Below are positions 46,281 through 55,639 of a stretch of 64,000 bases of DNA, one piece after another. Position numbers and translations under genes: made by a program. Source of the DNA: Elmis aenea (lineage: Eukaryota > Arthropoda > Insecta > Coleoptera > Elmidae); contig OX393577.1 in the NCBI GenBank assembly GCA_947652605.1, positions 18,107,466 to 18,171,465 on the forward strand, written 5' to 3'. Positions within the stretch are counted from its first letter, which is position 1; the number at the start of each line of letters is the position of its first letter. The notes beneath the pieces are model-generated. The model was not told where the DNA came from. It did no database searches and was given only the letters and a program-made list of their open reading frames with translations.

Positions 46281-47448
46281 TATCCTTACACCTTCAAGCA
46301 ACGCGAATGATTAAAAAAAAACTGCTCAAGTAAAAAGCCAAATACGCAACTAACAATCTCTTTCAAACTATTAATTGAAAAACTGTTGGAAAAGAATTTA
46401 AGCTACCATCAATCTGAAAGCATGCTACGAGTGATTAATCTTTCCAAAATTCATTGTTTATTTGAGAGCAGTTTCAGCAATCTATTTTCTCTTTCAGAAC
46501 ATCACGACAACTTACTTTGTCTAGAATTTTCAGTATTGACCTAAATTTTTCCAGCAGCTGCGTTATAACTATAGAACTACAAATAATATACGTGTGTTTA
46601 ATTTGTCTTGATGAAAATTGTCTAGCAAAAGTTTAATTATCTAGATATGTTACTTATGTAAACTATTTATTCCCAACCAACCAATTTTTATAAACTCAAG
46701 ACAAATTTGCAAAATGCAGTTAGAAAACTCATCTGCAAATAATTACAGTTCCAAATTACAGAGTGCTTCAAGCTTCCTCTTCAAATTCTAATTAGATTTA
46801 AGTTTGTCTCAAGACCAACAACTTAATAATTAAATTACTCTTCACAATGTGGAATGTTTGAAATAGTTTTGCGGATGCCGAGTTACCCAATATTTGACGT
46901 TCCATTGTCGTCGTCTTTTCAAAAACTTATCGTTCTCCGAGTTCACAATAAAGATATTAATTTTACCTTTCAACAAAACAAATTGGAATAAAGAAGTTAT
47001 GTAAAGTCGGTGGATGTAAATATAGAATTGTCGAGATTATGAAAGCGGACAAAGAATTTATGGACGACGTAAAAATACCGACAAAAGATCCGGAGCTCCC
47101 TTATCAATTTAATTTTCGAATCGACTTTTCACAAACGAAATATTGCTTGGAATTTGATTATTAATTAAGTGTGTTTACAATATATTCTATTTCCAAGCCA
47201 ATTTGGATTGCCAAAATTTAAACGCGTTTGAAGTTGCAATAAAGTCTGTTAATTAAATGTAATTTCATATTTTTAATGACCATTATCAACTCAATTATCT
47301 CAATAGAAAATCAAAACATCTTCGGCGCTAATTCGATCTGAAAACCAAGATAGTCTAAAGCTAAAGCGTATAAATGCTTATGGTTGAATTCCAAATTAAT
47401 GTCATATAAACTTATATCTTTTGGAAATTATTAAAATGCCTAGAAATA
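46281..47448. other. No recognisable feature
   Basis: AT-rich sequence without gene or clear repeat. Confidence 0.4.
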
Positions 47449-47450
47449 TA

Positions 47451-47851
47451 CAAGGTGCAAACTTTAACAGTTAACTGTGATAAGAAATGCACAAATGAAC
47501 GCTTACAGATTGAAATTGTGCACATTGTTAACAACCTTTACATTAAATAGCGTTAAACTTTAAACCTGTCTTCATTTTGTTAACACCTAACCTCTTGAAA
47601 TTTTTCGAAAATAATATATGCATTGTATTCCTCTCTAAATGAGCCTTCCAACGATATGCCAATCGACATATCCTTACATTTAAAAAAAAATTATTAGGGG
47701 TTGTTGCACCCCTCTGGATGAAGATATCCCAAAAGCAATACTGCTGAAATTTATCCGGCAAAAAAACTAAAATCGACGTGTTTTGGCAAGTTTTACCGAT
47801 ATACTGTATTCCCAAGTTACAGAATTTATTCCAGTTAAAGTTTGCACCCTG
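47451..47851. mobile_element. 401-bp MITE (CAAGGTGCAAACTTTAAC)
   Basis: CAAGGTGCAAACTTTAAC at the left is mirrored by GTTAAAGTTTGCACCCTG at the right, with TA on both sides. A minus frame of 129 codons runs through it (47543-47932), but it is the element itself plus its flank and shows no transposase motif. The next TA-element begins only two bases after its flanking TA. Confidence 0.75.
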
Positions 47852-48215
47852 TATACAGAGTGTTTGAAATTCGAGTTTAGGCATGGGGATCTCGCTTATT
47901 ATAATAGCTAAAGTGCAGTTTAAATTTGGCACTTAGTAACAATCTGAAGAGAAATTGAAAATATTTTAAACAGTATCCGAAAAATTTAGGAAAACCGGAA
48001 AATACGAATTTTGAAAATCATCTGTAACTCCTTTGGATTATGAAATATTTCAAATGTGTAAAAACAATGCCGAAACAACATTTTAAGCCGAATCGAATGA
48101 TAATCACAAATGTTTTATAGATCGATTTGTTTTTGTTTTACGACAATCAACTTTATTTTTTCTTGTAGGCGGAATTTTTGCCATTTATAAATCAATTATA
48201 AACCTATTTTATTCT

Positions 48216-48405
48216 TCAGGCTTTCGCGGCTATCGTCCATGTTACAATCTTCGTTCCCGGGTTTGGAACCGCGTCTTCTTGATTTGTGTGACGTTTCGAC
48301 CGTTCTATGTTGGTCTTTATCAAACGATCAACATAGAATGGTCGAAACCTCACACAAATCAAGAAGACGCGGTTCCAAACTCGGGAACGAAGATTGTAAC
48401 AAATA
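48216..48405. mobile_element. Penelope-like element ends, inverted pair
   Basis: The first half (CTTTCGCGGCTATCGTCC, GGTTTGGAACCGCGTCTTCT, TTGGTCTTTATCAAACG) is mirrored by the second half (ATCAACATAGAATGGTCG, AAGAAGACGCGGTTCC). Read outward, each half gives TGATAAAGACC, a loop, then GGTCGAAAC, which is close to the hammerhead-ribozyme core CTGATGA-stem-GAAA known from Penelope-like elements. The core here is altered (TTGATAA), so activity is doubtful. Copy 1 is at 10771-10915. Confidence 0.5.
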
Positions 48406-49442
48406 TAAACCTTTTTTTCTAAATTCATTGACACATGATATTTTAATTGTACATTCGTTGTCAAATTTGAAAAAATGCATTATGGAAAACAACCACTATA
48501 AATCAGGTAGGTCGGTCGTTGTAGTTTATGTCAAATAAACAACTAAAAATTTTAAAAACCTATTATGTCGTAATCGTAATCAATTCGTACAAATGAACTT
48601 CAACAACGAAGAAAAACGCAATATGCTGCGAATTTCTTAATCATTGAACAAGAATTTTACTAAGTATGACAAAAATATCCGAAAACATAACTATTTATCT
48701 ACGTTAGACAGAAACTAAAATAAATATGTATAAAGCATGAGAATAACGTAATACAAAACTTAAAAGAACGGTAACTACGCTAAATTTAACAATAACGTTT
48801 AAACCTATAAAGATAAATTAAAAAGATGTTCAAATAAATTTTATGCTTCTGCAATGTATAGCTGCAAACGTTTCTTAATTTTCAGAACCCGCTCTATCGT
48901 TATTCAAAGAAATTCCTGACTATTCATTTATAAGAATTTATTATGATGACAAGTACAGGGTGGCCTATTTTAGATGCCGATACAGGGTATCTCGGTTATC
49001 ATCAGAGATAGAAAAAAATTAAGTACGTAGTCTCGATTTCTTTTTTCGAGAGAAATTCATTGCCGAAAACAGATTTTTGATATCTTTTTTAATTTTCGAA
49101 ATATAGCCAAAAACAGATTTTTGGCACTTTTTAAAAACGTTAAATATCTCGCTTAAACGAAAAGATAGAGAAAAACTTTAAATACATTTTTTCATGGTTT
49201 TTTGTCCTTTAAGATAGCAATGTTCATTTTTTTAAACTAATACGAATATCGATATATTACACCCTACTTTCTTATTTTAAATGGCAACCAGGAGCAAATT
49301 ATATATTTTTGAAAAAAAAGCTTTCAATTCATGTCAAAGCCAACTATGGTTGCCATTTAAAATAAGAGAGTTAGGGGTAATATATAAATATTTGTATGAG
49401 TAAAAAAAATTGAATATCGCTATCTTATTAACCCTTATTCTC

Positions 49443-49463
49443 CTAGCGTCGTCAAATGACGAC
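49443..49463. promoter_or_regulatory. piggyBac subterminal dyad, site 1
   Basis: CTAGCGTCGTCAAATGACGAC: the inner GTCGTCA and TGACGAC form a dyad around AA. It lies directly after the left terminal repeat. The same motif occurs at 49808 and 51714, so it is likely a binding site for the transposase or another factor. Confidence 0.65.
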
Positions 49464-51604
49464 ATTTACCTGTCCTGTAATAACGGTGTATTGTCAGGTA
49501 CCTGATGATTTTAAACCTGTCAGCTTAAGTTTAATTACTCAGGTAAACAATTGTTTTCATAAATGTAGCCATTGCATCGCAGTAAGTTGCAGACTTCGAA
49601 CATATTTAATTGTTAAAAGTGACCAATTTACGAGAGAACATGAAAACCATGACGTCGTCAAAAAGTAAGTACTAAATAATATAATTACGGTAAAAATATT
49701 TTATTTGTTTACATATTTTGAATATATAATAGTCAAGTGTTTTTTATATAAAATGTAATTATTTATAATAACATTTATAAGGGAGTTATTTCGCTATAAA
49801 TTTGATTGTCGTCATATGACGACGCTAGGAGAATGCATGTACTAACATACCCTATTTGTCCTTAGATTTTTGAGTGTAGCCGAAATGATGGATTTGTTAG
49901 AAAATGATGATAGTGACCAAGATATTTTTATTGAACCTGCAGTTAATGAGCTAACAGACGAAGATTCAGATGAAGAAGAAGGGACGAATATAAACTGTTT
50001 ATCCAGAAATCAACTAATGGCACCGGCAGAGAAAAAACAGACCAGAAAAGAAGTTTCAACTATTTCCAACCTAAACAAAATACCAAAGATCACCAAAAAA
50101 TCAAAAAAAGATCAAATTATATAGAGCAGTGGCGGTAAAACTATACATATACAACCTAGTCAATTTCATCTTATGGCAGAAGAAAATATTGATGAAGTCA
50201 CTGCTGTTCAATATTTTGAACGGTTTTTTGATGATACTCTAATCGAATTAATTATTACTGCCAGTTCCGAATATTGCTTATCAAAAAACTGGCCAGATAT
50301 AAAATTAACCAAAGAGGAACTGCGAGTAATTTTTGCCATTTTAATTGTTTCTGGGTACAATCCATTGCCAGGAAAAGCAATGTATTGGAGTACATGTAGT
50401 GATTTGCGCAACATTGCGATATATGAATCTATGCAGAGGGATAGATTTGATAATATCATGAAATCACTTCATTTTAAATCAAATTTAAACTTAGACAAGC
50501 TCGTTAAGTTTTCCAAATTACGACCATTAATTTCATATATTCAAAAAAAATATATGGAAAATTATACACCCACCTCAGCAATATCGCATGATGAGGCAAT
50601 GGTGGAATACTTCGGTAGGCACGGATGGAAGCAAGCGATTAGAAATAAACCAATACGATTTGGATACAAGGTTTGGTGTCAAAATTCACCATCTGGTTAT
50701 CTAATCGCCTTTGATCTTTACCAAGGAAAAACTTATCGAGGAAATGAAATAATGGAGAGTAAATTTGGTAAATGTTCATCTACAGTGCTTTTCTTGCTAG
50801 ACCAATATCCTATAAGTAAGTCAGAATATCCGTACCATATCTATTGCGATAATTTGTTTACCACGTTTCCTCTACTATCGGAACTAAAAGATCGTGGATA
50901 TAATTGCACCGGTACAATAAGAGCCAACCGCTTGGGAAACAACAGCTGCCTTTTGAACGCAAAAGAATTTGAAAAGAAAAATAGAGGCCATACAAAAATT
51001 GCGACTGCAAAATTCGACGGAAACAATTTTTTGTAACTCGGTGAAAGATAATGCAGTAGTAACAGTTGCTTCTTCAAGTTTTGCAGCTGATCCTGAAGGA
51101 AGCGTCAAGCGATGGAGTAAGAGTGACCTGAAGCACATTTTTGCAAGTATTCCGCATTCCATTCAAAATTATAATCAAAATATGGGTGGTACTGACAGAA
51201 TGGATCAAAATGTAAATGCTTATCGCATATCCATTCGTGGAAAGAAATGGTGGTGGTCACTATTTACATGGATGTTAGACGTTTCTGTACAAAACGCTTG
51301 GATGCTAGCGCGATCACAAACAAATTCTACAAAAATGTCTCAACATAGTTTTCGTCGATATTTGGCAATGTCATACCTGTTGCAACATACAAATCCTCCA
51401 AAAGCAGCTGGAAGGAAACCGAAAAATCCATCTGGAGCTACTATAGCTCGTTTGGACAAAATTGGACATTTTGTCAAAAAAACAGGAAACAATAAGCAGA
51501 GACGTTGTGCTGGAAGTAACTGCAAATCTACAATTAGAACTGAATGTTCGAAATGCAATGTAGGATTATGTATACCTTGCTTTCAACCTTATCATAGTTT
51601 ATAA
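49456..51604 (+). pseudogene. piggyBac transposase with probable intron, one stop, two small deletions
   Basis: The main frame begins near 49866 (FLSVAEMMDLLENDDSD, a typical start region), with an acidic stretch, a TAG at 50122-50124 (probably from TGG), then DDE domain motifs: SHDEAMVEYFGRHG (first Asp), HIYCDNLFTTFPLL (second Asp) and NMGGTDRMDQNVNAY (third Asp). Between 51005 and 51045 two single-base losses (T run; CGGTG) shift the frame. A Cys-rich C-terminus follows, RRCAGSNC ... ECSKCNVGLCIPCFQPYH, the zinc-binding tail. Upstream, a frame from ATG 49456 runs to 49664 where AAAAA/GTAAGT is a good donor; CTTAG at 49865 is an acceptor, and joining them keeps the frame through Lys to FLSVAE. 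The intron is inference. About 570 codons without the first exon, the family's usual size. Confidence 0.85.
49808..49829. promoter_or_regulatory. piggyBac dyad, site 2 (upstream of the transposase)
   Basis: GTCGTCATATGACGAC is a perfect 16-base palindrome followed by GCTAGG, i.e. the motif of site 1 in the reverse orientation. It lies 56 bases before ATG 49885, and inside the proposed intron. Its position would suit autoregulation by the transposase; that is inference. Confidence 0.6.
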
Positions 51605-51713
51605 GTTTATAGTTTATATGTCTCAAATTTAATTTATATTGTAATATACTTTCACAAATAAATCTGAAATTATAAAACATACCAAGATTATTATTATTTG
51701 TACTCATATTCCC

Positions 51714-51734
51714 CTAGCGTCGTCATATAACGAC
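51714..51734. promoter_or_regulatory. piggyBac subterminal dyad, site 3
   Basis: CTAGCGTCGTCATATAACGAC repeats site 1 in the same orientation, about 130 bases from the right end, with one arm base changed. Together with site 1 it may mark both ends for the transposase. Between here and the end there is only AT-rich DNA. Confidence 0.6.
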
Positions 51735-52314
51735 AGCTCCTAAGTCAGGACCTGCGTCCTGTAATTTAATAAAAAGTGATTTTTCATGTATCTATGGCCA
51801 TTTTTAAACAACTGATTGAATTTCAAAACATTTTGATAAATATTTCTTAATTCCGGAGAATAGGGGTTAAGGACAAAAAACATGCAAAAAATGTCTTAAG
51901 AGTTTTTTTCTATCTTTTTGTTTAAGAGAGATATTTAACATTTTTGGTATGTTTTTTAATAGGTACTCGAAATATAGCCAACACCATTTTTGGCACTTTT
52001 CAATAATGTTAAATATCTCGCTTAAACGAGAAGATAGAAAAAAACTTTTAAGACATTTTTTGCACAAGTTTTTGTCCTTAATAAGATAGCGATGTTCAAT
52101 TTTTTTACTCATACAAATATTAATATATTACCCCTAACTCTCTTATTTTAAATGACAATCATAATTTTCTTGGATACCGTTTGAGATACATTTCCAATTT
52201 CTTTGCAGATTATTTTTAAGCACCAAGTTTACCAAATTTGTCAAATTTAAGCCTATACTCTAGCTATTATGATAAGCAAGATTCCGATGCTTAAACTCGA
52301 ATAACAAACACCCT

Positions 52315-53261
52315 GTTTATTCGATTGAAACATAGATGGATTAAAATCAAGTTGGGCTATTAATGTGCTGTAACTGTTATCTTCACGTATATCTATGCTT
52401 TTAAATGCGTGGAAATTAAACCGATGAAAAGTTCAACGGGTAGAAAGTGAGCCGATGAATAATAATAAGCGTATTTATCACGCCAGAGTAATTTTTATGT
52501 CTACGTTAAATGTGTGAAAGTCTATGGAAAACCGTAGCAACAAAATTTAAGCTGATAGGAATTTAACAGTGTGGACATTGAACCGATTGGAAATACGAAC
52601 CTATTTATCACTACAAAAAGAATGTTCAAAATTGGGATTATTGAAATGATTTTACAGGTCGTGCCAAAAATTAATTTTGTGATTTTCGTAGAAAACAGAG
52701 CGAATTTATTAAAGTTTAATTTAAAAACTCCGACTGCTAGGGAACTAATCATAATTTATTGGATGAAGCTGCTTCATATTTTGCTTTATTTTTGACGATA
52801 AATCCTTGATCGTATTATAAAACTGCAATAAATATATTTCGCAATATAAACTCCGTCGGGCAACTAGAAATTAAATAATTTAAAGCAGTAATTCTTATGA
52901 AGTTTACATTAAATGTTAAATCGTAAATCAAGCCGTTTAATATTTTACTGTTCAGCAAAGGATATTTCGGTAACAAATGACTATAAAATGCTATTTATAG
53001 AAAAAAGAAATGTAGAGGCGGATCTATTTCGGACAAGATTGCAGCGGATCTAGCATCCCTTATTGCTGCCAACATTAATATTTTAGTATTTTATTTAGAG
53101 CTAATAAAACTGGCTCCAAGGAATGTGTTTTCTGTTCAGTGAACTTTTAAACTTCAGAAAAATTTGGCAGCTTTAGTGTATTGCTGGTTATATTAAATTT
53201 TTGCAATATGCCTGCTAATAATTGTAACGTTATTTTCCATACAGAGATATGAAAATGTTTT
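52315..53261. other. No recognisable feature
   Basis: AT-rich; overlapping 74-76 codon frames on both strands at 52522-52795 have no family resemblance. Confidence 0.4.
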
Positions 53262-53340
53262 TTAACCCTGCTGTTCCGTTCGTATTTGCTGCGCGCTTGT
53301 ACCGTTCGGGTCCATATGAGCATATGACCCGACACCTAAT
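53262..53340. mobile_element. Orphan piggyBac-type end (TTAA CCCTGCTG)
   Basis: TTAA followed by CCCTGCTGTTCCGTTCG has piggyBac terminus form, and further in GTTCGGGTCCATATGAGC with CATATGACCC makes a dyad. GTTCGGGTC also occurs in the end at 44754, so these two families may be related. No right end was found; 53341-53683 shows no gene. Confidence 0.5.
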
Positions 53341-53683
53341 AATATAACAACAATTGCTTTATAACAGATTTATCGCTAAATAAAGAAACCTAAACAAATT
53401 GTTTATGACACAAAATAAAAGTCAAATTAAAACTGAAATAAGTATTTAGTTTTGTCAATAAAACATACAAACGTAAGTTAGATGTAACTTGCAAATCTGA
53501 TTGTTACATACAGTTCACAACATATTTTTCCGATTAACATTTTTCTGTTAAATGAACTTAAAGTGTCCATTGTAAAAAAAAAAAAAAAACCTCTATCTTT
53601 TATAAAAAAGAAGTTACAGGACTATGGTATTCTCCAGGGAACTCGTGTTTTCTTGTTTTTTTTTGTTGTTGGCGCTGCATATA

Positions 53684-54756
53684 CAGGGTGGTCCACTTTT
53701 TTCTAGCAGGACGTTAACAGTCGATACAATTTTTTTTTTTAAAGCTAATATTCCATATCAACATGGGTCCATAAACGCTTCATTTTAAAGATACAGTGTG
53801 TTGAAATTTTCGAAAAAATAACGATAATATTTAACCGTTTCTTAACCAGTAAATATATTTAAACCAAATTTGGTATACAGCACCACCTCTCAGGTTACCA
53901 CATTCGGTGAGAATGTCAAGCCCCACAAGCAACCAGTGGCGGAGTTGTAGTGGTTCAGTTTCAATAAATTTTATAAAAAACTAGTACGGCCCTGTTTAAA
54001 TACAAACTCGAACTAAATTTTGCGTAGAGCATTTTATTGTAAACAAAAAGTGTCTCCTGACTTTTCTTCGTATCTGCTACCGTTTGGCGCGAAATTTGAT
54101 TTATTTTACTATTCTTGCGAAAAATTTGCTCATAAGTTCGATCTAAAAATATTGCGAAAAGCAAAAAATTGCAAATTGTTGAGTAAATGCTCATAAATCG
54201 TTAATTTAGCGAAACGTCTTCCATCATTATTAGCATGTTCTGTTATTAAAAACTGGTAATTACGTCTTTATTTCGAATATTAGCGATATTTTTAGATCGA
54301 ATTTTTGAGCAAATTTTTCGCGAGAACAGTAAAATAAATCAAATTTCGCGCCAAACGGTGGCAGGTAAGAAAAAAAGTCAAAAGACACTTTTTATTTAGT
54401 ATAAAATGCTCTACCCAAAAACAAGTTCGAATTTGATTTTGAACAGGGTCGTACTAGTTTTTTATAAAATTTATTAAAACAACCCCCATAACTCCGCCAC
54501 TGGTTGCTTGTGAGGCTTGACATTCTTACCGAATGTGGTAATTTGTGAGGTGTTGCTGTATACCACATTTGGATTAAATATATCTACTGGACTGGTTGAT
54601 AAACCGTTAAATATTATCTTTATTTTTTCAAAAATTTCAACACCCTGTATCTTTAAAATGAAGCGTTTATGGATTCAAGTTGATATGAAATTTTCGCTTT
54701 AAAAAGTTTTTGTATCGACTGTTAAAGTCCTACTACAAAAAATGTAGACCACCCTG
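53684..54756. mobile_element. 1.07-kb long-hairpin element (CAGGGTGGTCCAC)
   Basis: CAGGGTGGTCCACTTTTTTCT at the left is mirrored by AAAAAATGTAGACCACCCTG at the right; TA flanks both ends. Arms of about 480 bp carry mirrored phrases such as CCACTGGTTGCTTGTGAGGC. The loop is about 100 bp near 54200. No coding motif was seen. Confidence 0.85.
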
Positions 54757-55304
54757 TATTGTGACTCTTAAACTATAAAGTTTAGTTGATATTTGTTGTT
54801 ACTGAAAAATAATTGAAGACAACCCATGCACGCATCCAATTGTAAACAGCAAATTTTTTGTTGTAAGTAGCAAATACAAAATCCACAATTCTAACGAAAA
54901 AGACAAACGAGACACGATCAAGCTTAACTAAAATCAAGCAATACGTGCCAAGCATATTTGATTTCAACTGACGCCAGTGAAACGAGAGCATTCTGTCACC
55001 GATCACTATCCTTTGTCTTTGGCATTCAAAGGACGAGGTTTAAAAGTAAAATCGTAACAAGTTATATCTCGTTCGGTTAACAAACGTTTATTGTCTCTGT
55101 TGCAATAAAAATAGGATTAAAGCTTACTATTTTTGATTTATAATTCGACCGCCTGTTTCGTCTTCGAATATTCGAAATAAACAAAAACAAGATACATTTT
55201 TAAATATAACTTATGAGATATGTTTATGTGGAACTTAGCTCCAAGCAAAAATAAAATTTGGATTGTAGTATTTTTTAACTTTAAGCTTTTGGTGTAGGTA
55301 TATA
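54757..55304. other. No recognisable feature
   Basis: AT-rich; a 74-codon minus frame at 54782-55006 has no recognised homology. Confidence 0.4.
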
Positions 55305-55608
55305 CAGTGCGACCCATTTTAAAGCGGATCACCACTATAAAAAGTTTATTTATGGTCCAATTTTCATGATTTTTTTTTTAAACAATAAAGCAAACTGTAC
55401 TTTTTTACCCTATTTTAAAATTCAGTTTACACTCACAAAGCCTACTATGATTTTTTTTCGATGATAAAATTAGCAAAATTTGTTTAGCGATTTTTTTATC
55501 TAAAATCTGACACCACTCGATTTAGGTTGCCCTTAAATGAGTTTGTACCAAAGTTCATGAAAATCAGACTGTTTATAGGGGTGATCCGCTTTAAAATGGG
55601 TCACACTA
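55305..55608. mobile_element. 304-bp palindromic MITE (CAGTGCGACCC)
   Basis: CAGTGCGACCCATTTTAAAG at the left is mirrored by CTTTAAAATGGGTCACACTA at the right, followed inward by GCGGATCACC and GGTGATCCGC. TA flanks both sides. Almost the full length is foldable with a short loop. Non-coding. Confidence 0.85.
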
Positions 55609-55639
55609 TACCTATGATATAGTCAACAACAATATGAGT

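Larger units (their letters stand above)
49432..51866 (+). mobile_element. piggyBac element, near complete
   Basis: CCCTTATTCTCC at the left and GGAGAATAGGGG at the right form 12-bp terminal inverted repeats (one mismatch), with TTAA exactly at both outer sides (49428-49431, 51867-51870). Length is 2,435 bp. A transposase frame fills 49866-51604. The clean ends and few lesions point to a recent insertion. Confidence 0.95.
48956..52140. mobile_element. Zigzag palindrome (CAGGGTGGCC) split by piggyBac
   Basis: The left end TACAGGGTGGCCTATTTTAG is present but its inverted partner is missing. The element holds three alternating inverted segments: TCGCTTAAACGAAAAGATAG at 49149, its mirror at about 51900-51940, and again direct at 52018. 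The middle turn, about 49275-49370, has GGCAACCA and TGGTTGCC. piggyBac entered at a TTAA of the second segment, and the intact third segment shows what that site looked like (GTCCTTAATAAGATAGCG at 52073). Confidence 0.7.
47856..52314. mobile_element. Old TA-element (GGGGATCTCG family) hosting further insertions
   Basis: The left end CAGAGTGTTTGAAATTCGAG, then GGCATGGGGATCTCGCTTAT, is mirrored at the right by CTCGAATAACAAACACCCTG preceded by ATAAGCAAGATTCCGATGC. TA flanks the left; the right flank has decayed. Related copies are at 7255-7313 and 34349-34872. The interior has received a Penelope-like piece, a zigzag palindrome and a piggyBac. Confidence 0.75.

Noticed and set aside
47543..47932. 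129-codon minus frame with a tidy start and stop
   Set aside because: It spans a 401-bp MITE and the end of the neighbouring TA-element; such frames recur with MITE copies and do not encode a transposase motif.
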